A stretch of DNA of 63,465 bases, from positions 1 through 63,465 of the forward strand of contig JAFZFU010000043.1 in the NCBI GenBank assembly GCA_017555745.1. The letters run 5' to 3'. The number at the start of each line of letters is the position of its first letter. The stretch's first letter is position 1. Source of the stretch: Bacteroidales bacterium (GTDB taxonomy: Bacteria; Bacteroidota; Bacteroidia; Bacteroidales; P3). Positions 7,852 to 17,530 of this stretch are shown piece by piece. Below the pieces are notes generated by a model, which saw only the letters and a list, made by a program, of their open reading frames with translations, ran no database searches and was not told the origin of the DNA. The position numbers and the translations under genes are program-made.

Positions 7852-7917
7852 GGTTAGGGGTGCTAAACCTCATGGTTTTGGAGGCTAAGTATGGTGGTTT
7901 TGGGAGCTAATCCACAT
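7852..7917. repeat. Three tandem 22-bp repeats
   Basis: Three direct repeats start exactly 22 bp apart at 7852, 7874 and 7896. Each begins GGTT, continues with a G-rich stretch and contains GCTAA at the same offset, with looser final bases. They lie between the HU-like gene terminator and the tyrS terminator. No coding or RNA role is evident. Confidence 0.65.
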
Positions 7918-7937
7918 CATAACAAAAAGTGTTGTAC

Positions 7938-7971
7938 AAAAAAAGTGGCTGCATATCATTATGCAACCACT
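7938..7971 (-). terminator. Intrinsic terminator of tyrS
   Basis: On the minus strand a 12-bp stem (7960-7971 with 7944-7955, one mismatch) with a short loop is followed by a run of seven T residues (7938-7944). Confidence 0.8.
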
Positions 7972-7995
7972 CCTATGAAAAAAAATATCAAATAC

Positions 7996-9282
7996 TTACT
8001 TTACTTCCACTAAGTAATAATTCTTCTTGCCTTTTTGAACTAAGATAATAGAATCCGAAAGCAAATCTTTTTCAGTTACCTGATATGTATCTGTTATTTT
8101 TGCTTTATTCAACGATATCGAGTTTTCTTTCAAAGCACGTTTAACTTCACCTTTCGAAGCAAACATATTAGTTTCGGCAGCTGTAAGTTCTACAATATTT
8201 ATACCTTCTCCGGCCAAAAGTTCTCTCGAAACTTCGAAAGTAGGCACACCTTCAAACACCGATTTCAATGTGTCTTTATCCAATTGTTGAAGCATTTCGG
8301 TAGTACCTTTTCCAAACAATATCTCCGAAGCAGCTACAGCAGCTTCATAATCTTTTTCCGAATGAACTCTTATAGTTATATCTTTGGCAAGTGCTTTTTG
8401 CAATATTCTTAGATGAGGAGCAGCTTTATGTTCTTCTTCCAAACGTTCTATTTCTTCTTTTGGCAACAAAGTGAATATACGAATGTATTTCGAAGTATCC
8501 TCATCAGAACAATTCAACCAGAATTGATAGAACTTATACGGAGATGTTTTTTCGGGATCTAACCATACGTTGCCACCTTCTGTTTTTCCGAATTTAGTAC
8601 CATCGGCTTTTGTTATCAAAGGACAAGTAAGAGCGTATGCCTCTCCCCCTTCCATACGTCTTATCAATTCGGTACCGGTAGTAATATTACCCCATTGGTC
8701 GGAGCCGCCCATCTGCAAACGACAACCTTTCGATCTATACAATGTTAGGAAATCGTATCCTTGCAACAACTGATAGGTAAACTCGGTAAAAGAGATACCT
8801 GTTTCCATACGTTTCTTAACCGAATCTTTTGCCATCATATAATTTACAGTAATATGCTTACCAACATCACGAATGAAGTCCAAGAACAAATAGTCCTTCA
8901 TCCAATCATAGTTGTTAAGTATTTCGGCAGCATTTGCATCTTTTTCGTCAAACGACAAGAATTTTTCCAATTGCTTTCTTATACAATCAACGTTGTGTTG
9001 AATTTCTTCAACTGTCAATAGTTTACGTTCAGCAGCCTTAAACGAAGGGTCGCCAATCATACCTGTAGCACCACCCACAACAGCAAGAGGTTTATGTCCT
9101 GCCATTTGCAAATGTTTCAACATCATTATACTTACCAAGTGGCCTATATGTAATGAATCTGCTGTTGGGTCGATGCCCACATATGCAGTGGTCATTTCTT
9201 TATTAAGTTGGTCTTCTGCACCGGGCATGATATCATGAATCATACCTCTCCAACGTAATTCTTCAACAAAATTTATTTTCAT
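7996..9282 (-). CDS. tyrS: Tyrosyl-tRNA synthetase
   Basis: Cytoplasmic class I aminoacyl-tRNA synthetase that charges tRNA-Tyr. The 428-residue length is normal for bacterial TyrRS. The class I signature is HIGH at residues 45-48, and the second signature is KFGKT at 230-234, the usual TyrRS form of KMSKS. The tyrosine pocket motif QLLQGYDFL is at 171-179 and GSDQWGN at 193-199. The last 75 residues form the S4-like RNA-binding domain. It is a single-gene unit with its own terminator. Nothing is missing or unusual. Confidence 0.97.
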   Translation of the reverse strand: MKINFVEELRWRGMIHDIMPGAEDQLNKEMTTAYVGIDPTADSLHIGHLVSIMMLKHLQMAGHKPLAVVGGATGMIGDPSFKAAERKLLTVEEIQHNVDCIRKQLEKFLSFDEKDANAAEILNNYDWMKDYLFLDFIRDVGKHITVNYMMAKDSVKKRMETGISFTEFTYQLLQGYDFLTLYRSKGCRLQMGGSDQWGNITTGTELIRRMEGGEAYALTCPLITKADGTKFGKTEGGNVWLDPEKTSPYKFYQFWLNCSDEDTSKYIRIFTLLPKEEIERLEEEHKAAPHLRILQKALAKDITIRVHSEKDYEAAVAASEILFGKGTTEMLQQLDKDTLKSVFEGVPTFEVSRELLAGEGINIVELTAAETNMFASKGEVKRALKENSISLNKAKITDTYQVTEKDLLSDSIILVQKGKKNYYLVEVK

Positions 9283-9308
9283 AATTATCTTCTTTTCTAA
9301 TTAAAAAA

Positions 9309-9337
9309 AGAGGGTCATTTTGCAGAAATGACCCTCT
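9309..9337 (-). terminator. Intrinsic terminator of the T9SS cargo gene
   Basis: A perfect 12-bp stem (9309-9320 with 9326-9337), followed on the minus strand by a run of T (9303-9309). It lies between the stop of the 1102-residue cargo gene and the tyrS start. Confidence 0.85.
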
Positions 9338-9358
9338 AAAGGAAATATTCTAAAATAT

Positions 9359-12300
9359 TTATTTTACAATCAATTTAGAAGTCATCATTTGAGATTCAGT
9401 AAGTACGTTTATCAAATAAACACCTTTCTGCATATTTTGACAGTTGATAGTTTCGGTATAAACACCTTCTGTCAAGTTATCCAATGATTTTGTATATACT
9501 AGTTTACCCGACATATCAAATACTCTAATTGAAACATTTGTTGTATTAGCTATTTCCAATTCTATATTTGTATACGATGCTGCAGGGTTAGGATAGATTC
9601 TAACGTCGTTGATATTTTCAGCAACAGGAGAATTAATTCCTATTTCGTTTTCAAAATCTTTTACGTAAGTTTTATCCACATATATACCTCTACCGTATGT
9701 TGCAAAATAGATAGCGCCAGGATATTTAGTTTTACCAAAACGATATTCAGTAGCGTTAGTACCGGTGTAGTAAGTAGCTCTTCTGAATTTCATTTCAGCA
9801 GTTTGTTGGCGGATAAATGTTACAGGAACACCTTGTAATCCGTAATAAGAAGGTGTTGCATCGTTATACGAACCCATAGTATAAATACCGTCTACAGTAC
9901 CTACAAATACAGAGTCAGTTTCTTTTTCTATCAACGAAGAGTAGATGTTTATACCTTCCAATACGTTGCTTGCAACAGAACGATATTCGTCAGTAGTAAC
10001 GTCTTCGATATAATATAAGTTGCTACCTTCTTCATCGCCGGCACAAGTTACTATAGCTACGTTGCCATTCAACGATAACGATACAGAAGTGATAACACGT
10101 TCGGTAGTCAAGATAGTATCTATTATAGTTTGTTGGTTAGGACCGTTAGGAGTGAATGCACCGGTTATATTTTGATTGGCAGAAGCCAAATTACGAACAC
10201 GTACAAGTACCGAACCGCCATCAGTTTCTTCAGCAGCTATGAATAAGTTTTCACCATCTTGAGTTATAGCCAAAGCTCTTACTACCGATTCTTTCAAGTT
10301 TGCGATGTCAATCCAATTGATTCCTTCAGAAGAATTACCACCTACTTTTCTAAAGTCTGTAGCATTTGAAGTCATATATACTTTGCTATACAAAGCGCCA
10401 TCAAATTGTTGAGCAACTGCAGTAACAAATAATCTGCTTTGGATTGGGTTTTTGATAATACCAGAAATACCGGCAACATCCAATGTGCATTGTTCAGCTA
10501 TTCTGTAAGCGATAGGATAATCAGTGTGTGCTTGATCGCGAAGCATAACAGTATCGTTTACCATAAATTCAAAACCTTCTCTAGCCAATGTATCCATACC
10601 GTTACGACGAACTACAACAGGAGCAGTTATTTTAAATTCCATACTGTCACGAATTACTTCGTCTTCAAGAGTTTCCCACAACAACATTGCAGGATTGTAA
10701 GCACTTGTTGTAAATTGAGTGCTATTGAATTCAGTACCGGTTGTCCAAGCTTGAGTGTTAGTACTATTGAAATAATCAGAAGTAGCACGACCGAAGTCAG
10801 CACCTTCAGCACCAACAAACATAACTTCTTTTTCGGTTGGAGCAACTTGGTGAATCATAGATATTGCACCCCAGCTACCATTACCATACCAAATGCTTTC
10901 AGCAGCATGGTTAACAGAGTCAGCCATAGGAGTAGTAATTTCAGAATCTTCGCGAGATTTGATGTAAGGCATAGCATGTCCTAATGCACCACCCATTACA
11001 GAACCATCGTTAGCAACAGCTACCGATACAAATTGTGTAGTTGTTAAACCTCTATTTAATTCAGAGAAACCGATTCCCGATTCACCTACGATTGCAACGC
11101 CATCGTATATTTCACCATATTTGAATATACCACCATCGGTAGCCAAATAGTAAACAGAATCATTCAAGAAAGCGATGTCGTGAATATTTTCGTGTACATA
11201 GAATGCAGATGGACGACCATATGCAGCATTCGATTCCATTGTCCATGTATATATATTAGTACCTTCAAGACCTTGTGCAACCCACAAGTTAGAACCTGCT
11301 AAATACAATTTTTTAGGATCAGTAAGACTTACTGCAAGAGTATTGCTATACCAACCATTACGCGATGTAAACAAAGCAACTGTTGATGTTGATATTTTGT
11401 TCCATTCGGTTAGATAAATATTAAAGTAATCATATCCTAAAGTATCGTATTTGTATGCAAATGTTGTGTCGTATGTAAATATTGTATCATAAATATATGC
11501 ATAATTTGTATCGTATGCAAATGTTGTATCAAATGTATATGCATACAAAGAATCGTAAATGTATGTAAAAGTTGTGTCGAACACATATGTAGTATCATAT
11601 GAAACTGTAAATATAGAATCCATTGTAGTTGAATCTATTGCAGAAAAAACACTATCAATAGTTATCAAAGTGTCAGATACTACTATTTCAGATATTTCAG
11701 GTATAGTATCAATAATAAGAGTTGTAGTTAATGTATCTAATTCTGAAACAAGAGTATCTATAACCGAAATATTCGAATCCACAACATTAATTTCCGATAC
11801 TATTGTATCAACTTCTGAAACTTCAGCGATAGTATCTATAGTTCCAACTACAGAATCCATTTCAACTGTATATCCGGTGTTTGTCATATAAACACCTTCC
11901 AAGTTTCCGTTAGCGTCGGCTACTGTTAAGTATACGTAAGATTCATCAGTTGGAGCCACAGCCAATTCTACACGGCTAGCAGTGTTGGCATGATTTGTTT
12001 TTACTTTCAAATATTCAACTCCTTTAGATAAACTATCTATCATGTACACGTCAGCACCTTTAGTGAAATACAATCTCTCACCGGCTAAATCCAAATCTTG
12101 TACTTTGCCGCCATCGAATATTGTTTCATATTGAGCAGCACCCATAGCTGCACGGAATAAACCTGTATTTGTTGCAAAATACAAATAACCACCGTTTACA
12201 ACCATTTTGTTTACATATTCCAAATTTTGATCGGCTGCTATCAGACAAGTAAATTGAGCTGTAGCTGGATCGTATTGATAAATACCTTTTCCTTTTGGAA

Positions 12301-12667
12301 TAATAAGACCTTTGTTGTCCAAATTAGAAACAGATAAACCTTCACCTGTACCAATCAAAAGTTTACCTTCATTTTGAACCATACAACTGATAGGAAGAAC
12401 GAACTCATTACCGGCGTTATCTAAAACCGGCATCCAAGTTTTTCCACCATTTTCTGATTTGAATAATCCACCCGAAACACCGGCTGTATACAATACAACG
12501 GCATCTCCTTCTGCTTGTTGGTCAATAACAATTGTACGGGTACGACCTGCCAAGTTGTTAGGACCTAAAAAATTCAATCCCTGATCAGGATTTTGACCGA
12601 TTGCAGTGTATGTTCCAAACAACAAAATCGCTGCAATAATACCGAAAAGTATTTTTCTTTTTTTCAT
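9359..12667 (-). CDS. Large secreted T9SS cargo protein, beta-propeller type
   Basis: An 1102-residue exported protein. Residues 1-24 are a Sec signal peptide ending TAIGQ. Most of the chain looks like beta-propeller blades of the BNR/sortilin kind (GLFKSENGGKTWMPVLDNAG, GLFRAAMGA, DGIYTMGSY). The last 80 residues are a type A T9SS sorting domain: YPNPAASYTNIELE, then VSIRVFDMSGKLVY, then GVYLINV and a basic end SKLIVK. This domain targets proteins through the GldKLMN/PorP system also encoded here. Between roughly residues 260 and 410 lies a low-complexity insert rich in Asp, Thr, Tyr, Ile and Ser, with repeated DT-T/Y-FAYDT units. Substrate and role are unknown; surface adhesion or polymer binding is likely. 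Confidence 0.85.
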   Translation of the reverse strand: MKKRKILFGIIAAILLFGTYTAIGQNPDQGLNFLGPNNLAGRTRTIVIDQQAEGDAVVLYTAGVSGGLFKSENGGKTWMPVLDNAGNEFVLPISCMVQNEGKLLIGTGEGLSVSNLDNKGLIIPKGKGIYQYDPATAQFTCLIAADQNLEYVNKMVVNGGYLYFATNTGLFRAAMGAAQYETIFDGGKVQDLDLAGERLYFTKGADVYMIDSLSKGVEYLKVKTNHANTASRVELAVAPTDESYVYLTVADANGNLEGVYMTNTGYTVEMDSVVGTIDTIAEVSEVDTIVSEINVVDSNISVIDTLVSELDTLTTTLIIDTIPEISEIVVSDTLITIDSVFSAIDSTTMDSIFTVSYDTTYVFDTTFTYIYDSLYAYTFDTTFAYDTNYAYIYDTIFTYDTTFAYKYDTLGYDYFNIYLTEWNKISTSTVALFTSRNGWYSNTLAVSLTDPKKLYLAGSNLWVAQGLEGTNIYTWTMESNAAYGRPSAFYVHENIHDIAFLNDSVYYLATDGGIFKYGEIYDGVAIVGESGIGFSELNRGLTTTQFVSVAVANDGSVMGGALGHAMPYIKSREDSEITTPMADSVNHAAESIWYGNGSWGAISMIHQVAPTEKEVMFVGAEGADFGRATSDYFNSTNTQAWTTGTEFNSTQFTTSAYNPAMLLWETLEDEVIRDSMEFKITAPVVVRRNGMDTLAREGFEFMVNDTVMLRDQAHTDYPIAYRIAEQCTLDVAGISGIIKNPIQSRLFVTAVAQQFDGALYSKVYMTSNATDFRKVGGNSSEGINWIDIANLKESVVRALAITQDGENLFIAAEETDGGSVLVRVRNLASANQNITGAFTPNGPNQQTIIDTILTTERVITSVSLSLNGNVAIVTCAGDEEGSNLYYIEDVTTDEYRSVASNVLEGINIYSSLIEKETDSVFVGTVDGIYTMGSYNDATPSYYGLQGVPVTFIRQQTAEMKFRRATYYTGTNATEYRFGKTKYPGAIYFATYGRGIYVDKTYVKDFENEIGINSPVAENINDVRIYPNPAASYTNIELEIANTTNVSIRVFDMSGKLVYTKSLDNLTEGVYTETINCQNMQKGVYLINVLTESQMMTSKLIVK

Positions 12668-12806
12668 AAGATGTTTATTATTAATTAAATATTATTTTTA
12701 TTCTATTTAAAACTAAAAGGCAAAGATAATCATTTTTTTTGGAATAAAAGGTTTTTTTTTATCAACACTTTCTTTTCTTATGAAATAAATCTGCTTACTT
12801 TAATCG

Positions 12807-12822
12807 TTAATAGCGCTATTAA
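12807..12822. repeat. Perfect 16-bp palindrome
   Basis: TTAATAGCGCTATTAA is perfectly palindromic and lies upstream of the 1102-residue cargo gene (start 12667) in otherwise AT-rich DNA. It could be a regulator operator, but there is no second site or known regulator to support this. Confidence 0.35.
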
Positions 12823-13005
12823 ACTAATTTCCAATATTATAGATTTAAATTGTTTAATCTTTTTTAACATCATTTTTATTTCGTAGATTAAACATCGTTA
12901 TTTATCAAGAAATTTGCTATTTGGGGCACTAAAAAGTATCGTTGTTTTAGGCTTTTAAAACAGCATTCAACCACCGAAGAAACATTGTGGTATACTATCA
13001 TTTTC

Positions 13006-13222
13006 TTCACGGTATATCATCAAATGCACGAGACCCGGGTTTCGCACAATTGATAATATATCATGAATCACACAAATATTACCCATCTGTATCACAGGTC
13101 TTTAGAAAAAGGGTAAATTTATCGCTATTACAGCGATTTTTCCTCGCGATGTTGTAAGATTTCCCTCGCGATGTTTTTCGTGCAACTACGCGATGTTGTA
13201 ATTTATTCCTCGTGAGAGAATT
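13006..13222. repeat. Intergenic palindrome-plus-CGCGATG module, copy 1
   Basis: A 62-bp imperfect palindrome (13006-13067) centred on CCCGGG (13034-13039) is followed by three CGCGATG-type units (13130-13222; CCTCGCGATGTTGTAA and variants). The whole module recurs in inverted orientation at 21568-21772. The rest of the 12668-13338 gap is AT-rich and I see no gene in it. Confidence 0.75.
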
Positions 13223-13312
13223 TCGATAGTCAAAAGACAATATTTTTCGCGACAAATCGACCCATAAAATATTTTCTTTCATCAAAAAATCACAGATATC
13301 AAATAAAATTGC

Positions 13313-13320
13313 TATATTTG
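13313..13320 (+). promoter_or_regulatory. Promoter -7 element for the M28 peptidase gene
   Basis: TATATTTG matches the Bacteroidetes -7 consensus TAnnTTTG, 18 bp before the start codon at 13339. A matching -33 TTTG is not clear. Confidence 0.5.
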
Positions 13321-13338
13321 CAAAAAAAATATCACATC

Positions 13339-14640
13339 ATGAAAAAAGTAACATTTTGTATTTTAGCATACTTAGGAGTATTATCGTGGAGTATCAATGC
13401 ACAAGACAGCACATTGGCGCGCCAAATAATAAGACAACTTTCTTCGCCCGAAATGTTTGGTAGAGGTTGCAGTTATGGCGGCGATAAAATTGCGGCTAAC
13501 TTCATCAGTAACAAATGTAAAGAACTTAATCTAAAAAGTTTGGGTAAAAACTTTTTTCAAACTCTCTCCTATCCAGCTTTCAAAATGGAAGGAGAATGCT
13601 ACATAAAGATTGGCAAAACAGAACTTGTGGCGGGAAAAGATTATTACATCGAATCGTTTTCATACCCCATAAAGAATACAAAAATACCGGTGTTATACAC
13701 GAGTTCGAGAGCCATGTCGCACCCCGATTCGCTACAATTGTTTGTAAACGAACATAAACGCAATATCAAAAACAGTATCGTATACATCAAAAACAGCGAA
13801 ACCGGCACCAATGAAGAAAAAGCATTTCTAAATTCCATACGAAATCGCAATCCTTTTGGTTCACAAGGTATTATAGTCGGACAAAAACAGTTACCTATGG
13901 CTGTAACAAGCCATTATCCTGAAGAATGGAACTACGCCCTTATATATGTTAAAGACTCTGTATTTGCCAAACACCCAAAGCATATATCAATAGCGTTTAA
14001 CACCGAACCATTAATCCACAATTCGCAAAACGTATGTGCATATATCGAAGGTAACGAAGTAGCAGACAGTTTTATAGTATTTTCTGCGCATTACGACCAT
14101 TTAGGCACGATTGGCAACAAGGCATACTATCCCGGAGCACACGACAACGCCAGCGGTGTGGCCGCAGTATTGGACCTGGCCAAATATTTCAGCCAAAACA
14201 ACCCAAAATACTCGGTTGTATTCTTGTTCTTTTGCGGCGAAGAAACTGGACTGATTGGCTCTCATTACTTTACCGAAAATCCCTTAATACCTCTCAAGAA
14301 AATAAAAATGTTTGTAAACATAGATATGTTTTGCGGTGGCGATGAAGGCATTATGATTGTAAATTCCAAAACAGAACAAACATCACCATTCTTCGAAACA
14401 ATCACAAAGATAAATAGCACAAACAATTATCTTGCTCAAATAAAGAGTCGTCCAAATGCTGCCAACAGCGACCATTACTTCTTTTCGCAACACTGCCCCG
14501 CCATATTCATATACACCATGGGAGGTAAATATGGTGGATACCACGACATTTACGACACTTGCGACAAATGCGGTCTCGAAAACTACGAAAAAATGCTTAA
14601 TTTGATAATCGAATCCACCAAAACGCATTTCAATTTATAA
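13339..14640 (+). CDS. Secreted M28-family zinc peptidase
   Basis: A 433-residue exported metallopeptidase. The frame is open from 13309, but the ATG at 13339 starts a proper signal peptide (MKKVTFCILAYLGVLSW...NAQ). The catalytic domain has the M28 ligand set: H251 in SAHYDHLG, D269 in GAHDNASG, the E301-E302 pair in CGEETG, D329 in NIDMF and a final His in GGYHDIYD. The insertion between about 60 and 230 resembles a protease-associated region. M28 enzymes remove N-terminal amino acids from peptides; here it would work in the periplasm or outside, fitting amino-acid fermentation. It is followed 10 bp later by dgkA. Confidence 0.9.
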   Translation: MKKVTFCILAYLGVLSWSINAQDSTLARQIIRQLSSPEMFGRGCSYGGDKIAANFISNKCKELNLKSLGKNFFQTLSYPAFKMEGECYIKIGKTELVAGKDYYIESFSYPIKNTKIPVLYTSSRAMSHPDSLQLFVNEHKRNIKNSIVYIKNSETGTNEEKAFLNSIRNRNPFGSQGIIVGQKQLPMAVTSHYPEEWNYALIYVKDSVFAKHPKHISIAFNTEPLIHNSQNVCAYIEGNEVADSFIVFSAHYDHLGTIGNKAYYPGAHDNASGVAAVLDLAKYFSQNNPKYSVVFLFFCGEETGLIGSHYFTENPLIPLKKIKMFVNIDMFCGGDEGIMIVNSKTEQTSPFFETITKINSTNNYLAQIKSRPNAANSDHYFFSQHCPAIFIYTMGGKYGGYHDIYDTCDKCGLENYEKMLNLIIESTKTHFNL

Positions 14641-14650
14641 AACAATATCA

Positions 14651-15034
14651 ATGAATAACGAACATTTCTCGATAAAGAAAAGGATAAAAAGTTTTAGTTA
14701 TGCCTTTGCCGGGCTGAAAGTATTGTTTAAAGAAGAACATAACTCGTGGATACACGCCGTAGCGGCGGTGTGTGCAATAACAGCAGGCATTCTGTTAGAT
14801 ATTTCGGCCATCGAATGGATAGCAATAATCATCGTTATAGGTATGGTTATTTCGGCCGAAATAGTCAACTCGTCACTCGAACGCACTGCCGATTTTATCA
14901 AAGCCGAACGCGACGACCGCAAACGCGACATCAAAGACCTTGGTGCAGCAGCAGTATTGATATGTGCCATCACAGCAGCCATAATAGGTATAATTATATT
15001 CCTACCCAAGTTGATAGCATTGCTTGCTGCGTAG
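14651..15034 (+). CDS. dgkA: Diacylglycerol/undecaprenol kinase, DgkA family
   Basis: A 127-residue inner-membrane lipid kinase with three hydrophobic helices (about 33-50, 55-70 and 98-120). The family signature AEIVNSSLERTADF lies at 69-82 and KDLGAAAV at 95-102; the Glu and Asn residues coordinate Mg-ATP. Members phosphorylate diacylglycerol or undecaprenol for lipid recycling and wall synthesis. The length is normal. It begins 10 bp after the M28 peptidase gene, so it is likely cotranscribed. Confidence 0.92.
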   Translation: MNNEHFSIKKRIKSFSYAFAGLKVLFKEEHNSWIHAVAAVCAITAGILLDISAIEWIAIIIVIGMVISAEIVNSSLERTADFIKAERDDRKRDIKDLGAAAVLICAITAAIIGIIIFLPKLIALLAA

Positions 15035-15080
15035 CAGACACACACATAGTTGCAGTAATAAAAAAAAGAATAACAAAGGT

Positions 15081-15305
15081 CGTTTGACAAAAAGTTTATG
15101 GGATACTAATAATATAGTTACATATACATATAACGATTACGACGACATTGTAGTAGAAGAACATATATACAACAAAAAATTTCTCTTTGAAGAGAAGACA
15201 TCCAAAAAATACATATATTCATACAAATACGATGAATACGACAATTGGATAGAGAAATACAAAGATGGTAAATTAATAGCTATTAGAAAGATAACATATT
15301 ACTAA
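15081..15305 (+). pseudogene. C-terminal fragment of a YD-repeat-like protein
   Basis: An open stretch of 75 codons reads TYTYNDYDDIVVEEHIYN and then YSYKYDEYDNWIEKY, the typical look of the last strands of YD-repeat/RHS-like or related Bacteroidetes beta-repeat proteins. The frame has an ATG at 15024 overlapping dgkA, but the first 19 residues are Ser/Lys/Asn filler and there is no signal peptide. I therefore read it as a 5'-truncated remnant. It might still be translated; the strong strand pattern makes pure chance unlikely. Confidence 0.5.
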
Positions 15306-15341
15306 GAATACACTTATAAACAACGTCAAACACATAGAACA

Positions 15342-15875
15342 ATGAAAAAAATAGTACTGATAATAGTTATCATAGCAACAACAATGATGATTGCCTGTAA
15401 TAATAGCTACAAAGAAGCAACTCATCACAATCTTCCTAAAAGTCATAATAAAGAACAATGGAAAACAATTAATTCCAATTGCAAATACTTTATCGAGCTT
15501 TTAAAGGTTGAAAGGGATATTAGAGAACATAAAAATATTTCTGCCGAAAAAATAGAAGAACTAATGCCTCGCAATAGCAGAGAATTCCAAATCTTTAGTT
15601 TACTCGAAGAAAATAATTTTTCTTTTACCTTACATACTGCTGCACAATATGCCATTGCCGACAGCCTCGACATAATGAAACATTTTTTTATGTTTGCCAA
15701 ATGGAGCGATAGCTGGGAATACCCTTGGGAAATAGCCATCGAAATAGAGAAACAACACCCTGAGAAATTTCATAATACCATCAATGATATATGGAGTTTA
15801 GAAGAGATTGATAATTATGAATTTTACCGACAAGACTACTTAAAATGGGAAAACAACAATAAAAGCGAACAATAA
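15342..15875 (+). CDS. Lipoprotein, 177 aa, unknown function
   Basis: MKKIVLIIVIIATTMMIACNNS is a clear lipoprotein signal with the lipobox Cys at about residue 19. The mature part is helical and Glu/Asn-rich, with aromatic clusters (FFMFAKWSDSWEYPWE). I do not recognise the family. It lies just after the YD-like fragment and 32 bp before the next lipoprotein gene, with which it is probably cotranscribed. Confidence 0.75.
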   Translation: MKKIVLIIVIIATTMMIACNNSYKEATHHNLPKSHNKEQWKTINSNCKYFIELLKVERDIREHKNISAEKIEELMPRNSREFQIFSLLEENNFSFTLHTAAQYAIADSLDIMKHFFMFAKWSDSWEYPWEIAIEIEKQHPEKFHNTINDIWSLEEIDNYEFYRQDYLKWENNNKSEQ

Positions 15876-15907
15876 GCGTTATCGCTCATATTTAAACATT
15901 ACTACAA

Positions 15908-16333
15908 ATGAAGAATATACTAATAATGTGTGTCATAATAGCAGTTACAACAATTTCTTGCAAAAAAGAAAATGATGAGCTAATTGTCGGTAAATGGAAA
16001 ATAACAAGCATCGAAACATTTGAAGAAGATAACACTACTCTAATAGAAGTAAATAACAATAATAATTGGGGTTATGTATTCGAAGAAAATAATATCGGAT
16101 ACTCATACACAATTGTTGATGGCACCGAAACAATAACAAGTTCAATAACATACTCGATAAATAACGACACGCTACTACTATATTGGGAAAATCTAAATAA
16201 AGAGGCAATGGCCTTAAATATCAAAACACTCGACAATGAAAACCTAAAAATATACACAAAAACACAAGTAGCAGACATCAATGGAAATTTTATAAAGCAT
16301 ATATATTTGCATTTTAATCTCATACGAATATAA
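15908..16333 (+). CDS. Lipocalin-like lipoprotein
   Basis: A 141-residue lipoprotein with the lipobox ISC at residues 16-18 of the precursor. After the signal comes ELIVGKWKITSIET, the G-x-W opening strand typical of lipocalin-like small barrels in Bacteroidetes. A series of strands follows, ending with a hydrophobic strand (HIYLHFNLIRI). Such proteins sit on the outer membrane; their ligands are mostly unknown. It follows another lipoprotein gene by 32 bp. The 16334-16621 gap after it is AT-rich with nothing I can identify. Confidence 0.7.
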   Translation: MKNILIMCVIIAVTTISCKKENDELIVGKWKITSIETFEEDNTTLIEVNNNNNWGYVFEENNIGYSYTIVDGTETITSSITYSINNDTLLLYWENLNKEAMALNIKTLDNENLKIYTKTQVADINGNFIKHIYLHFNLIRI

Positions 16334-16621
16334 ATTTATCACATAGACGTTGAAAACCACAAACATTCGGAAAAAATATTGTTATTCGATTAAAGCTACT
16401 TTATTTCATTGTAGCCAGTATGACAAACCATCTTGAATACTCTTCTTTACAACCCCAGCAAACGTTTCAAGAAACTTTTTAGCAAATATTCACATGTCAT
16501 TAAGAATCTTTTCTGCAGTTTTGCCGTCTTACGAGTAACCAATTCTTAGAAATTAACTTGCAAGTGATTAGTGAGTTTTGGAAGAAACAAAATTATTAAT
16601 CAAAGAAAAACGCAAAATATC

Positions 16622-17302
16622 ATGAAAGCAGTTTTAAGTAAACTATCATTGCTGATAGTGGCAATGAGTATAGTGTTCGCAAGTTGCGAAAAAGAATCAG
16701 GTTCCGAAAACAACAAACCCGAAGATGGAAACGAAAATCCCGAAGTAGTAGGAAATACAATCAATGGACACGAATATGTAGACCTTGGTCTGCCAAGTGG
16801 TTTAAAGTGGGCCACTTGCAACATTGGTGCTACTTCAGCGGAAGAATTTGGCGACTATTACGCTTGGGGTGAAACCTCTACTAAAAGTGAATATGTAGGA
16901 AACAATTGTTCAACAAATGGTGTTAATTTGAGCGATATAAGTGGCAATGCTCAACATGATGCTGCACGTGCCAATTGGGGTAGTACATGGCGACTACCTA
17001 CCATCGACGAGTTGAAAGAATTGAAGAATAACTGCACATTAGAATGGACTTGGCAGGGAGTTAATCATGGGTATAAAATTACAGGACCCAATGGCAATTC
17101 CATCTTTCTTCCGGCAGGCGGATATTATAACGAGTCATCGGTTTTTTCGAAAAATGAAATTGGTCAATATTGGACATCCTCACCATATGAAAATAATTTA
17201 CAATATGCTATGCGTTTCAGTTTTGGCAAAGATGTATCGAATATAGAAATAAGCGAATACTACAGATACATGGGGTATAGTGTTCGCCCGGTATCGAACT
17301 AA
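16622..17302 (+). CDS. Lipoprotein with Fibrobacter-type paralogous domain
   Basis: The ATG at 16622 gives a 226-residue lipoprotein (MKAVLSKLSLLIVAMSIVFASC, Cys at about 22); the open frame upstream to 16571 lacks signal character. A Glu/Asn/Pro linker leads to the domain, which begins VDLGLPSGLKWATCNIGA, continues GDYYAWGET, and has WRLPTIDELKELK and a final YSVRPV. This is the signature of the Fibrobacter succinogenes major paralogous domain, frequent in Bacteroidales surface lipoproteins and related to C-type-lectin-like folds. The ligand is unknown. It is a single-gene unit with a strong terminator. Confidence 0.85.
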   Translation: MKAVLSKLSLLIVAMSIVFASCEKESGSENNKPEDGNENPEVVGNTINGHEYVDLGLPSGLKWATCNIGATSAEEFGDYYAWGETSTKSEYVGNNCSTNGVNLSDISGNAQHDAARANWGSTWRLPTIDELKELKNNCTLEWTWQGVNHGYKITGPNGNSIFLPAGGYYNESSVFSKNEIGQYWTSSPYENNLQYAMRFSFGKDVSNIEISEYYRYMGYSVRPVSN

Positions 17303-17317
17303 AACCTTTATCAAAAT

Positions 17318-17351
17318 AAAAAGCGGAGCATTGCAAATGTTCCGCTTTTTT
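17318..17351 (+). terminator. Intrinsic terminator
   Basis: The stem AAAGCGGA (17320-17327) pairs with TCCGCTTT (17341-17348) and continues into T residues, 16 bp after the lipoprotein stop. Confidence 0.85.
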
Positions 17352-17428
17352 ATGCTATAAGGCAAGTGTTATACAACAATTGTTGTAAAAAAATTAGCAC
17401 CGAATGCGTTTAAGTCGATTTTTTTATG

Positions 17429-17436
17429 TACATTTG
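17429..17436 (+). promoter_or_regulatory. Promoter -7 element of lpdA
   Basis: TACATTTG matches TAnnTTTG. It lies about 95 bp upstream of the lpdA start and supports the internal start at 17531, because the open frame beginning at 17426 would overlap the promoter. Confidence 0.55.
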
Positions 17437-17530
17437 CAAGCGTTTTGCAAGCGTAATATATTGCGGAACTATCGTTGAAATAGATTTTTACATCAATAAC
17501 ATAAGAATACAAAATAAAATATTATATACA

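Noticed and set aside
13079..13285. Minus-strand ORF of 68 codons upstream of the M28 peptidase
   Set aside because: It reads across the CGCGATG repeat module; composition is Arg/Asn/Lys-rich filler and it recurs only because the repeat does.
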